Shown: positions 23,201-35,700 of the stretch, in pieces
Layout: each line of letters begins with the position of its first letter
How positions within the stretch are numbered: the first letter of the stretch is position 1
Assembly (NCBI RefSeq): GCF_008831285.2
Contig: NW_022205271.1
Span: forward strand, 1-44,954
Reading direction: 5' to 3'
Length of the DNA stretch: 44,954 bases
From: Nymphaea colorata
Taxonomy: Eukaryota; Streptophyta; Magnoliopsida; Nymphaeales; Nymphaeaceae
Translations under genes and position numbers: made by a program
The notes under the pieces: model-generated
What the model saw: only the letters and a program-made list of their open reading frames with translations
The model's database searches: none
Told to the model about the DNA's origin: nothing

Positions 23201-26200
23201 AACGACATCGTTTACGTTTCGGAGTACTCGAAGAAGAAGTAGATTTCAGTTTCTCTGAATATGACCCTGTACCAGTTCAAGAAGCTGCTGACCACTCTCT
23301 ACACCATCGACCTCTAGTAGATCAAGCTCACCCAGGAGAGGTAAATCCCGGATTACTTCAATTCTCGCACAATCAAATAGCTGCCGATCAATTTCAACGA
23401 TCCCCTAACCCTTTCGCGCAGGTACGTCAGCACCTACCACGAACCGTAGATGCTGCTCAATGGCAGACTAAATCCCAAAGCTGTACGATGCTTCAAAGTG
23501 GTATTTGAACGATATTCTACCAATGGACTCATGAGTAAGGACCAATGCCACGATTTCACCTGTGCCTGTCTGGGGACTGTCACCAAGAGGTACGAGGACA
23601 AGATTAATGCCCTTTACGCTGATTACGACTACGACAATGACGGTTTCCTCGATATCGATGGCTTCCTGGCCTTCTACGAGAAGGCGGCCCAGGATAACAA
23701 GGGCAGCACTGTCTGGTCCAACCTCAAGAACTTCGGAGTCAACTCAGACTTCAAGTTTTACAATTAGACTGACTCACAACTAGACTTATAGCGCTTCCCC
23801 CGCAAACGCCTCTCCAACAATCCGGCCTTCTATGAGACTCTCTTCGAGCTGCTTCACAACAAGGAACTCTCTTCTCTGGTGTTTGACTTGCTGAAACGCC
23901 TCCCCATATCCCGCAAAGTCTACTAGTAAGTTTTGGGCATCGGACGAGTGCAAACCCGAGAGCAGTTAGACGTCAACAGTCTCTTCAAGGCCGAGGACCA
24001 CTACAGTTACTTCTACAAATTGAACATAATCGCTTATCTGAGCGAATCGGCAGTGTAGGCAGAGCGAGCATGGGTCCGCCTCTTCATCGAGAACAAAGGA
24101 GTGGAGCTGCTTTACCTGAGGTTGAAGGAGTTCATGTCTGGCTACTCCCGCACTAGTCACTCCGAGGAGATCGAGATGGAGATCATCAACTACAGCATCA
24201 AGCTGCTCTACGAATACTTCTTGCGGTGCTTCGCTGACAAAAAGACGGCAGAGGCCATCGCGCTGCTGAACCACGAGGCCGACATCGACGACAAGGTGGA
24301 GTACTTGGTGACTGGCTACTTCCCCAAGATCGACCAGCGGCTCAAGGAGCTCGAGGTGGAGCGCATCTACGAGTGGGTGGGCGAGCCCAAGCAGCAGGTC
24401 TGCTCCTAGTTCATCCGCTTCCTGAGGAAGGCCTGGGTGGAGTGGGGCGAGAAGATCGAGAAGGAGCACGGCAAGCTGGTCACCTTCCAGAAGGTGCTCG
24501 CCATCGTCTGCCTGCTGCAGGTCAACGAGGACCCCTCCGAGCTCATCTCCCAGTTCTCCACCTTCTTCAAACAGCCCCCCTCCAACAAGATCCTCCGCCA
24601 ACTCTACTGTCTCATCCTTGCCCTCTGCTTCTACTCCAACGCGCATCAAAATCTCTACATTTCCGAAATGTTCCAGCACATCACTCTCGCCAACATCACC
24701 TCTGAATACTTCAGGATCCTTGCAGTCCTGGTCTCTCGGTTCGGAATGGAGGAGGAGCGCGTTTCTGCCATGCCTGAGGTCCTCTTGAGGAACATCCTGA
24801 ATGAGAAGAATGAACTCACCATATAGGGATGCGCCAAATTGCTGTCTAACTTCCACCTGGGTACGGAGGTGGCCGAGCGTGAGGTGGAGCTTCTGTGGGA
24901 GAACTGTCTCTTCGGTCGCGAGACTTCCTGCAAGAAGGAGGCGACGAGGCAGGCCATCTACGAGCTGATCCTCAAGATCTGCGAGAACAACAAGGAACTG
25001 ACTGACAAGGTGGTCCGCAAGACCCTCGCCACCATCGACGCCCGCATCAGAGCCATCAAGATCACCTACTCCACCGAAGTCAACCAGCGCTCCGCCACCG
25101 GCTACGCTGGCATGAAGAACCTCGGCAACATCTGCTACATGAACTCCATGGTCCAGCAGCTCTTCATGAATCGCAACTTCAGACACCTCCTGCTCCGCAT
25201 CGACGACCACAAGGAACCAGTCTGGGCCTTGGATTCTAAGTAGCGCATGGTGGATGATAATATCTTGCACCAGATCCAACGCATCTTCGGCTACCTGTAG
25301 CGCACAACTCGCATCGATTTCGCCCCCTCAGCCTTCTGCGTGGCCTACAAACCGTTCGGAGAGTCCGTCAACATCATGATCCAGCAGGACGTGCAGGAAT
25401 TCGTGTCTATGTTCTTCGACAGGCTGGAGATCGGCATTAAGGACCACCCCCTTAGACGTCTTATCGATAACTTCTACACGGGAAAGACAGCCAACCTCTT
25501 CAGCTGTCACGATTGCAAGCAGACCAAGAAGGTGGAGGAAAACTTCTACTCCTTGACTCTGGAGGTCAAGAGCGCCAAGAACCTCGCGGAATCCTTCGGC
25601 AGGTTCATCCTTGGCGAGCTGATCAGCGATTATAAGTGTGATTTCTGCGGTAAGAAGGCCGACGTTTCCAAGAAGACGAGGATTAGCAAGGCTCCAGAAA
25701 ACCTGATCCTGCACTTGAAGCGCATCGACTTCAACATTGACACTTTCATCAACTAGAAGATCACAAACAAGCACGAATTCCCCACTGCTTTCAACCTCTA
25801 TCCCTACTCGCTGGACTACTTCGAGAAGGAGCAGCTGCCGGACCCTCCGGCAAAGGACAACCCAGATTACCAGTACGACCTTACTGGTATTATCTGCCAC
25901 ATTGGAAACGCCGAAATGGGCCACTACATCAGTTACATCAAGAACGAAGAGAACAAGTGGTTCGAATTCAACGATTCGCTAGTCAATACCTTCAACCCAG
26001 CCAACATCGAGACCGAATGCTACGGAGGGTCATTCACCTACGATGATGATTACGATTGGGACAAGAGGGAAAATAGCAAAAGCGCATACCTACTCATCTA
26101 TAGACGCTCAGGAAAGAACCACATTGAACTCTAAGTGAAATCGGCAGAAGAAAAACAGGAGATTCTGCAGGCGCTAAGATTGGCAGAGGACAATCCGCCC

Positions 26201-28918
26201 CCTGAGAAACGACCAGATGAGGAACCCACTGAATCCCAAGAGGAAAGCAGCGAAAAAGTGGAAGACTCCGAAAAGGAAAAGTAGATTAGGGAGAAGATCG
26301 AAATGGAGCAAATCTAAATGATCCGCAAGCAGAAATCAGAAGACAACATCGACGTTGACGCCGGAAAGGGTAAGGGCATGTAGGGAGTGCTGCAGCAGCA
26401 AGACGGCAAGATGGTGGTACTGATAAAGGACTAAATCTAGCCCTTCATGCTTCCCGCCCTGGCCGACGAGATCTAGGCCGACAACGAGATCCATTTCTTC
26501 TAGAAGTGCCTGGCCTCTGCCAGCTTCTCCAAGTTCTTCGCCAAGCTGCTCATCCTGCCCCAGAACAACTCCGAGGAAATGATCAAGCTGTGCCAGAAAC
26601 TTACCTTCGGCTTCTGGCTCAAATCGCCAGCCTTCAAGGAACTTCTCTACTCTCTTACGCAGTACATCAAGGAATACCCGTCTGGTCTCAAGGAAATCCT
26701 CACTGAAAACACCAACTTGGTTACTCTTTTGATTGAGAACTCAGAAATCGACGTGAGGACCAACATTGCCAACTTCTTAGCCACTGCTTTCGGTTACTAC
26801 TTGGACGACCAGCAGCTTTCGCTTCTGGCTGAGGACGACCGTCCCTAGAACCAGCTAATCCTGGGCTTCCTGGACAACCTCTTCTCGCTGATTCCCACAA
26901 CTGTGTCCAAGTGCTGGACCAAGTTCAACCAATACTTCTAGTTTTGGTACTAGTTTTCGCGGAAGGGAGGAGTGGCTGCCAGCTACATGGTCAGAAAGTA
27001 GTTCCTGAAGCACTTCATCGACTATTTCCTGGATAAGAAATCACCGTTGGGAATATACAAGAATAGGCCCACCATTGGCAGCAGCTACGCCAGTCCTAAC
27101 TTCACCATGCTGCTGAGGACCATTGAAAGCTTGCTTGAGTTCTATCTTGCCAACAGGATCCCACTCAGCACTGAGGAAAGACTGATCCTCATCAACTACC
27201 AATTCATTGAGAAGCTGATCACTGATAAATACGAGGCGATAGCTTCCAAGATAGTGCGCGTCCTCTGTCCTGGCAACCTGCACGCCAGTGAGAAGATCGC
27301 AGTGGTGCTGCTGAAGGGACTCAGCAAGAGCAACTACGAGAACGTGCAAACCTACCTCGATGTCCTGCACGAGTACATCCTCATCGACGACCCGCATCAA
27401 CGGCTTCGCATGCAGTGGATCCTGGGCAAGCAGACCCTGATCGTCTCCACCATCAGCAAGACCCTCAGTGCCATGAATAGCTACTCCCTTGAGGATCGCA
27501 TCTATGAGTTCCAGTCAGGCCTGCACATATAGAACGGAACCACTCTCCTATAGCCCATCTTCACCCAGAACAAGCGAACGGAAAATTTGTGCATTCTTTG
27601 TCTGCAGGAACTGTTGAAGCTGTGCACTGCCAGCAAGGTGGTGCGTGACTACGTGTGGGCATTAGGTCCTCCCAGTTTCGTCCATGGCAAGTATGTGGAC
27701 TTCTTCGAGGAGTTCATCACCAGGTATTTGGAATAGGCCAAGCGCATGTACGGTTATAGTGGCGCCTCTACTGCCTTCAACAAGGAGGAAGTGGGCAAGA
27801 ACGTGAAGAGACTGTACGAAGAAATCTTGGAGGGATTCAAAAAAGAGAATAACGAGGGAGGACTCAAGGTCACCGTACATAAGGTTGAAGAGAAAGATGA
27901 TGAGGATCCGCATGATTACCAACTGGAAGAATCACCTAAAATTGAAGCTGCCGAAAGGTTAAATGATGGAATACAGAAGCAGGAGGGTGGAGCAGCAGAA
28001 AGGGGATAGGTTCGTGGGGAAACAGAGCCAATTGAGGAGGAAAAAGTCAATGAGGAAGTCTATCTTTATCAAAATCAAAATCCAATCATACGCACCTACT
28101 AAGCTGACACCAACAACATGCCTGGCTTATAGAAGCTGAACAGTGGCGACTCCTCCTAGTAAGGCTACTACCGCCACCTCTACGACGACCGCGACCGTTC
28201 TTCCCCCCACTTGATCGAGTAGGACGCTCAAATCCACATCCACCCTGCCCAAATCAACGTCCACTCAGCAGCAGTCGGCAACGATGCTCCTTACTACGAC
28301 TACGTCGTACCTGGCGACATGCCTGCTCCTCCCGCCCACGGAGAGTTCGAGGACCGCCCAGGAGCCCAGGTCTATTAATCCGACAAGGAGAACAACTACT
28401 ACAGCTCAGAGGAGGAGAACCTGCTGTCGGACAAGGAGAAAGAGAAGGAGCAACCGCAGGAGGAGGCGAGGGAGGAGGGCGGCAAGGTCTACCACCCCAT
28501 CAAGTTTACCTACCGCCTCATCGACGAGCTCGAAAGCGGTATGGAGAACGTCAGAATTGAGCAGCACGAGTCTGAAATCACTCTGCTGCGCACCTACCCA
28601 ACCGGCATCACCAACAAGGCCTTTACTTCTAGTTACTCTCACAAGAAGGTGTCCGAGCGTCTCAGCGAAGCCCTCACCGACACCAAGACGCAGGCCGTTC
28701 CTGGTTATTTCGTTTCCAACAACACCAAGAGCTCGATTCGTCTGCAGACCGACGACGGCAGTTACGTGGTGCGTTCTCTGGATTCAGCGTGGGTGTGGTC
28801 GAGCCAAATAATGAAAATCTGGGTGCCCTAGCGTTTTAGCGAGTGGCCTTAGTGGAGTCTCTATTCGGAGTAGGGGGAGGGGAAGTCGCTGGCGAAGGGC
28901 GGTCTTGAGGCCGAGTGA
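20281..28918 (+). CDS. Giant ubiquitin-specific protease (USP9X/USP34-like)
   Basis: 2,851 aa cysteine deubiquitinase. Four introns, 20526-20545, 20718-20737, 21648-21669 (22 nt) and 21834-21853, all lie in the first 1.6 kb; the remaining 7 kb is one open frame with TAA/TAG readthrough. Residues about 170-330 hold two Tudor/agenet-like beta modules (ASWSRGKVVAVKPTKIKIEY; GDLVDCEDHYGGWYG). An EF-hand loop (DYDNDGFLDIDGF) sits near residue 1090. The USP domain spans about 1580-1905: Cys box GMKNLGNICYMNSMVQQLF with catalytic Cys about 1591, QQDVQEF, two zinc-ribbon CxxC pairs (CHDC, CDFC), and His box MGHYISYIKNEENKWFEFND with His about 1854. Helical flanks on both sides resemble the alpha-solenoid of USP9X/USP24/USP34. 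The C-terminal 300 residues are acidic and low-complexity. All key catalytic residues are present. Confidence 0.9.
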
Positions 28919-29018
28919 TCTTGTATGATGGAATGATGCGCGGGATGGTGGGTGGGCGCGTGGGTAGGGGTGATATAATGGACGATTTGGACTTTTCCAT
29001 TTATATTACAGAATTCGC

Positions 29019-30450
29019 ATGAACTACAACCAAATCAACCGCAACTCCCTCATGAGCTGCATCTATAGTGATCGTCCCAATGGCCACTTCCCCCCTGGAC
29101 CGGAGAACTGGAAGCCGGCCGATCAGCATCTTAACCCTTCAAAGTCGAAGGTCAACGTGCGTCAATCGCTCAACAAGACGGTCTAGAGTTGTCCGGTGCC
29201 TACTCCCACTCTCACCAACGTGCGCAACAGTTGCCTCTTCACCTCCGCCACTTCTGCGCACCCGCCAAGGCAGGACCACTTCCTGGAAGATAAATACTTC
29301 AAGGCCGCCAAGGAAAACCAGGAGCCCGCCATCAACCCCCGCGAACATTTTCCGAGGTACAGCCAGGTAGTGCCCCCCACCGAAGAGCGCCGCAAGAGCG
29401 AGTCCGCCCACTTCCGCGCCAACAGCAGCAATGACTTCCTCTTCAAACTCGAAGACTTCAGGCCCTTCGAAATCGACAGGGAAAAAGCAGAAAAGACAGA
29501 TCGGACCGAGAAGGGCGAGAAAACGCAGGTGCAGGGCGGCGACCAGTTGAAGGAGATGATATTGGCGCTGACGAAGAGAGTAGCATCCAGCGAGGAGGAT
29601 ATCGCCAAGCTCAAGGAGAAGGACAAGCGTGCCTCATCCCTCTAGGGAGAGGTTGGCGAGATCAAGAACAAGATGTTCGAGCTGGCCAAGTTCAACTCCA
29701 AGAATTTTGTCTAGTTCGAAAACCGACTCAAGGAGCAGCAGCAGGCCATCGCAGAACTCAGGGAGAGGGTGCTAGCTGGCGAGGAGTGGCCCAAACGAGT
29801 GGCATTCCTAGAGCACAGGCTCAGCGACCTCGGGTAGAGCTTGAGGATGAGGGAGGAGAATGTTGACAAACTGGTTGGGGGGCAATTTGGAGCGCTTTAG
29901 AATGGGTTGAAGAAGTATATCAACTAGGAAGTGAACATGCTCAGAAATGGCCTATAGCTATCCAAGAAAGAAAGCGCAGAGATGGCCAACCGCCTGAAAC
30001 GGTTGGAGACTGACTTTGCCGAAAAAATGAGTCCGTGCGAGGACTATAAGAAGAGCAACAAGAAGTGCCTTACCTCCCTCATCGTCTAGAACAAGGAGAT
30101 CCTGATGATCAGGGAGGGCTAGCTGATGCGCGACCGCACCAGACAGCTCCTAAACCCTCCCCAGTCCTCAAAGCGCGACTACATGGACGAGCCCAAGCAC
30201 GACTACATGGACACACCCCGAATGGAGCAGCCAAGGCGGGAGCTCATCATCCGCCAAAGTACCCCTCTTGCTATCTTTAGAGCTCTACTTCATCGACACT
30301 TGCGGGTACTTGCTGGACTAGAACAAGTACTACCTGCTAAATAACAAAAACTAGCAAATCCTCCTCCCGTAGCACCTCATTTCCGCCCTCAGGGAGAACC
30401 AAATGCTGACCAGTTCTACTTCAACTTCTCTTTCGACTCCCCGCCGATGA
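29019..30450 (+). CDS. Coiled-coil protein, 469 aa
   Basis: Starts at ATG 29019 (MNYNQINRNSLMSC). The first 140 residues are Pro/Ser/Asn-rich and probably disordered. From about residue 165 to 360 the sequence is heptad-like and charged (LTKRVASSEEDIAKLKEKDK; FENRLKEQQQAIAELRER; MANRLKRLETDFAEKM), typical of a long coiled coil. A 22-nt intron at 30259-30280 joins a conserved-looking end (LYFIDTCGYLLDENKYYLL), ending at TGA 30448-30450. Removing it makes the length an exact multiple of three. Such layouts are common in cytoskeletal and ciliary proteins, but nothing identifies the partner. Converges with the ABCD gene 45 nt away. Confidence 0.75.
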
Positions 30451-30495
30451 GCCCTCATTTGTTTACCTTTTTCCATCATAGTGCATATGAACCGA

Positions 30496-32542
30496 TCAGT
30501 GCTTGATTTCCTCTGTGAAGAATCCTCCGTCTCCGTCGAGCAGGATCTTGTAGTCGTGGAACTTGAAGAGGGAGCTGCGGTGGGTGACGGTGAAGAGGGT
30601 GATATCCAGTTCCTTTGCCTTGTTGTAGAGCTCAGCCTCGACGTCCATGCTGACTGCGCTGGTGCACTCGTCCAGGATGGCGAAGAGCGGCCTGTGGTAG
30701 AAGAGCCGAGCCATCGCCATCCTCTGCTTCTCGCCCCCAGAAAGCACGTCTGCCCAATCGTTAACTGAATCGAAACCGCCCTCGCGCTACTCGATGTAGT
30801 CTAGCCTCACGTAACGCAGCAACTCTCTTATGTGGTCGTCAGTCAGCCCCTTCCTCTGCATCGTCTGCTTGGATTGCGGGTAAATCACCTGGTCTCTGAG
30901 AGTGCCGGGAGGGAGGTAGGGTCGCTGGGGAACGTAGAAGAGCTTGTCGATGTTGGGACGCTATAGCACTCCGCCGGTGAGGGGCCACAGTCCGCTGAGG
31001 ATCCTGAAGAGGGAGCTTTTTCCGCATCCGTTGGGACCGGTGACGACGGTATTGACGCCCCTCCTGACCTCGAAGGAGACCTCCTTGACGAAGACGTCGC
31101 CGTTGGGGGAAGCGACGGGTACCCTGGTGAACCTGATGAAGTCTTCGGTTTCGATGAGGGTGCCCCGCATCATCTCGTTGACCTGGTCCAGCTTGAGCTC
31201 CTTGTTGTCCTTGCCGATGATCTGGGTGCGGGTGTATTTGCCGGTCTCCAGATCCTTCAAGACCTCCTTCATCTCGTAGACGAGAGTGGTGAAGCCGGCC
31301 AACTGCTGGACTTCCTTGTAGGAGATGACCAATCGACCGATGGCTTTGGCCAAGTTGATGAGGAGGGAGGAGTTGCGGATGTAGTCGCGGGTGATGGCGC
31401 TGCCATCGCTGCCGACGCGCTTCAAGTATTCCTCCTTGCCTGGGCCGAACACTGGCAGGCCGAGGACGGAGTACCCGACCATCACTGCTCCGTACTTGAC
31501 GAGCATGGAGTCGAAAACTCCCATGAAGAGTTTCTTGTGCATGATGCTTTCGGAGTGCGATACGAATTTCTGTCTTAATCGTGAGTTACGTTGAAGAGGG
31601 TGTTGATGCGCATGCGCTCCCACTAGTTGCCCTTATAGAAGGCGATTTCTTCGGAGTGGTGGACGATGCCAGTCTGTGCGGCTCTGTACTCTCCCTCGAG
31701 TCTCTGTTCGATGGCTGTCAGTTTGCCGAAGGCGGGTGAGACCAGTTTGAGCACATATCCGGAGAGCAGATACCAGAGGAAGATGGCAGTGGGTCCCTGC
31801 CATCCGACGAGTTCTGACAATTTCCTGGAGAAGAGGATGATATCGAGGGTGGGTTTGGAGAAGTTGGAGTAGATCATGGAGAGTGAGTTGGCCCATTTTT
31901 CGATATCAGCGGTGAGTCGCTGGTCTGGGTTGGGGATGCGGCTGTCGAGGCTGCCCAGTTGGTAGAAGGTGAGTTCCTTGAGGTAGCTCTCGTGGAAGTG
32001 CTGCGTGAGGCGTTTCTTGAAGTTGATGGCCAGGCGCTTGTTGAGGAAGTCCAGGAAGGAGTTGACGAAGGAGGCGGGGATGGCGATCAGGCCCAGGTAG
32101 AACACCCGCTGGATAAACACTGCCTTGTTTCGCTAGATTATCGATTTCACGATCTTGCCGTTCAGCCCCGCGATGTAGATGCTCAGGAAGGTCCGCAGCA
32201 CCAGGAAGACTGTCAGCAGGCAGATGTCCAGCACCTACTTGCATTTCCACGTGGGGATCACTATCTTTACCAGTTCTTTGATCCTCTTGAAGAAGATACC
32301 GTCGACTGCGCCTTTGCCTCCTTTCTGAGTGGATGGATGGTTACCTTTTTTTAGTTTTTCTTTTCGGGGAGGCGGATGGCGTCGGTGGCGGTTTTCTTAT
32401 TTTTGGCGTAGATGAGATAGGCGATGATGGCGAGGAGCACTCCCGAGAAGATTTTCTTATTGGTGGATCCCACCAGTGCGTGCCTGATGAGCTACGCTAA
32501 ACCCTCGAAAGCTGGAGCAGCCACCTTTGACTGGTCGGCCAT
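30496..32542 (-). CDS. ABCD-family (peroxisomal) ABC half-transporter
   Basis: 668 aa, full length for ABCD1-3 proteins, which dimerise in the peroxisomal membrane to import acyl-CoAs. N-terminal helix ([11 protein letters not shown]) and the typical [20 protein letters not shown] entry to the membrane domain, where the dot (TAG at 32235-32237) aligns with the Glu of C[KR]ETGYL in ABCD1/3. Then [20 protein letters not shown] and the EAA-like [12 protein letters not shown] loop. The nucleotide-binding domain has Walker [13 protein letters not shown]-loop [16 protein letters not shown], signature LSGGEKQR, Walker [12 protein letters not shown] and H-loop VTHR. Two 20-nt introns (32325-32344, 31570-31589). 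Start ATG 32542, stop TGA 30496-30498, no frame errors, all ATPase residues intact. The substrate cannot be told from sequence. Confidence 0.93.
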
Positions 32543-32779
32543 CAACAATATAAAATATTCACATAGATGACATCATATATTGGCAGGATGGCGTAGTATT
32601 TCGATAAATAAATTATGAAAAAAAGATAAGAGAGTGCTACCAGTAAGGCAACCGAAAAGTAGAGTGTTTATGGTAGATGTGACGGGAGTTACTATGGGTG
32701 GTCTGGTTGATTTGGATGTGTTCGTAAGATATGTAAACTCTTTGTTATAATTTGAGCGAGCATAATATTAAATTCTTTC
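32543..32779. promoter_or_regulatory. Shared divergent promoter spacer
   Basis: 237 AT-rich nt separate the start codons of the ABCD gene (-) and the HECT gene (+), so both promoters must lie here unless they extend into coding sequence. No specific box can be named. Confidence 0.5.
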
Positions 32780-35700
32780 ATGGCTTTACCAACAAATTTG
32801 GCAGCCAAGATAAAGACCATTCCGATGGATCCCACCGCCATGGCCACAGAGCCAGAGCTCGCCTACCTGCTCTCCTTCGCCCAGCATCGTACGCCCCACC
32901 CTATCCAGCCATCGCCCATGACTCCATCTATACCTCGCCCCGCGAGTCGAGCGTATCGCCTCTGGAGAACTACGCGTTCGCAGATTTTGAAGAGGAGACT
33001 TATGAGCAACTGCAGGAAGAGACCTGCCGCAACTACCAAGCACGCAGTAGGCAATTAGTACGTGGCATCCGATGCGGCTTCAAGGAATTTTACTCTCGAG
33101 TGAGTGCCAATCTGCACAGCAGCGCCTTACGTTTCATGGCTCGCGAGCGGAACCAAGCCGAGCGTAAGTTCACCCTCGTCAAGGACGAGTAGTAGGTGCG
33201 GATCGAGGCCTTGAAGGGCAACAACCCGCAACGCTGGCCGGATTCCATCAAGGAGTTCATCAAGGAACTCAACGGCCTCCCCTGGCACGCCTTCCTCAAC
33301 GACTCCGAACTTTTCCTCAGCGATTTCGTGGAGGGTGCCAAGAACGCTATGACCAACCTCTGCAAGAAGGTCAAGGCGGGAGACGAGGCCTTCAAGGATA
33401 CGCTCCTGCTCGAAATCGAAGCCTTCCTGGGGGTTATCCTGCGCACCAATAACCAGTCCTACATCCTCTAACAGCTGCGTTTCCTATCTGACCTTCCCAG
33501 GCACCTTGAGATCTCCGCTGACTTTGAGTCGGCCATATGCGGGCATATCTTCAAGATCTTCAATACCTTCTTCGCGTCGATCCCGCAGGAGCCTGCATCC
33601 AAGTACCACTATCCCTAGAGTCTTTGGAACAGGGAATCTTTCCTCATCATGAAGAAGAAACACTTCCAGAAGTATGCAGGATTGGCGTATTACTCGATTG
33701 CCACCGATGGCAAGTTTTTGTACATCTATATCTCCGCCATCAACGGAGGCATGTTCAAAGTGGGCACGGGAAATGAGGATACCAAAGCAGGCAAGGTTTA
33801 TCTGGAGAGGCAAATCCACTTCCCCATTGGGACTAAGGTGGATGAGGTCAACTGGGTTTACGCTCAGGGAAAACTTTATCTAAAAACTTCATCCAAAGAT
33901 CCATGGCTGCTTGAAGTCTATTCCCCTGAGACTCTCCGCAAGGAGGGCAACGTGCAACTCTTCTGCCCCTCTCTCTTCGGTCTCCAATCTCTGATAAACT
34001 TGAACAAAAACACTCCGATCCTCACCGACGGCAACAGTATCTTCTACCTGGGCAGCAGGATAAAGATATAGAAGTGCTAGCCTAGTGAGAAGCCTCAGGA
34101 GAAGAGCAAATCGTAGGAGAAATCTCCCGAGAAGGAGAAGCAAAACGAGGAGAAGAAGAACGACAAGAAGAAGAAAAAGACAAAAAAGAACTAAAGTAAC
34201 CCGCCTACTGAAGAGCAGAAGAACCAAAACTACCAAAAAGTGCTGGAGATTGTACTCTACGAGTTCCCCCTCGATGGCAATCCCACCAGGACATACGAAG
34301 ACATCGACGAGAAACACATCGACTAGCTTTACGACAGTTTCAGTGGCTATTTCACACGCCAGGAATGCAAGAGGGCCTTCGTGCTGAACGACTACGACCT
34401 TGCCGAGACCTGTCAGTGGTTGTTCAACGAGGGCGAGAAGGAGAAGGAGAAGAATATCAAGATCTTGGAGCATCGGGACTACGTGATCCTCCTCTAGGCT
34501 GAAATCACCAGCAACTTCCAGGAGAAGAACATCAAAGGACACTCAGAAATCACCACCAAGGAAGGCTCCACCCTTCACATCAATAACCTCTTCGAGTCCA
34601 TATGGACCATGGATAATTAACACATCACCTGCTACTCGGAAAATGGAGTTAAGATCTTCAGCAGAAGTAAGGCAGACTTCAAGATCAACCAGGAGACAAG
34701 ACTAGGCACGACCTTGCTGAAGACCCTATAGTCCAAATTCCCAAAAAATCCATAATACTCCATCATATACGACCCCTACAACAGCATCTTCTACACTTTT
34801 GCATGGCCTCAAGACGGCCACTACTTCCCGACTGTCGTCCTGGCCTCCAACGACAAGAAGCAGGTCATTCGCTTGCAGGAGTAGCGAAAATTCAATGCAA
34901 AGGTACAGTCGATTAGCAAGTTGGCAGATCTGTCTAAGTTTGCCCTCCACCATATGAACCTGCTGGACAAGTCCTGCATCAAGAATAGATACAGGTTCAA
35001 TGATTGGCTTTGGTTCTATGGACAACGTATCACCGAGATCGCCGCTGAGATGAATCAGGCAGACTCAGATAAGAAAAGATTGACAAACCGTCGCACCAAA
35101 CTGATGGGAAAACTGAATAAAATCAACTAGATTTAGCGTAGGTTCGAGAAGGACAAGGCTGCACTGGCCAAGAACGGAAAAATCACAAGGGAAATCATCA
35201 AGATTTACCCCTTTGATTCTGAAGGAGACGCCAAGAACTACAAGTTGATCGTGGAGGCCTTCCGAGGATTGAGTGATCATCCCTAAGAGGTTTATCTCTA
35301 CGTCCTCTGCTTGGAGAATTGGCTAGCCAACGCCCCCTCCTCCGCGAATGAAGAGGTGAAGGCGGTTCTTTTGGAGATCGGCGAGAGTCTATTGCGATTG
35401 AAATCCGCCAGCGACGGCAAGAACAGGAGCTACATTAACAGACTAATCCAGCAATAATTCTACCTCTTCTACCCGACCCTGGAGAGACAGGTGCGCTTCA
35501 TCGTTTCCCTCAGCGATGAGGAACTGCAGGAGTTCATCCGCTCCCAGACCGCAGCCGACCGCAAGGAAAAGGAGTCCATTATATACTAGCTCACCAAAAA
35601 GTAGCACGTCGTGCAAAAGTATGAAACCGGCAAGGCTGACTTTGCCGAAATATTCAAGTCTAAGTCCACCGTTGTCGTCGGATAGGCTGAGGAAGTGGAG

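Noticed and set aside
23966-25279. 437-codon open frame on the minus strand inside the USP gene
   Set aside because: It is antisense to the conserved USP frame. Strong preference for G/C-ending codons and the rarity of TCA on the plus strand keep this frame open; the translation is Leu/Val/Asp-rich without motifs.
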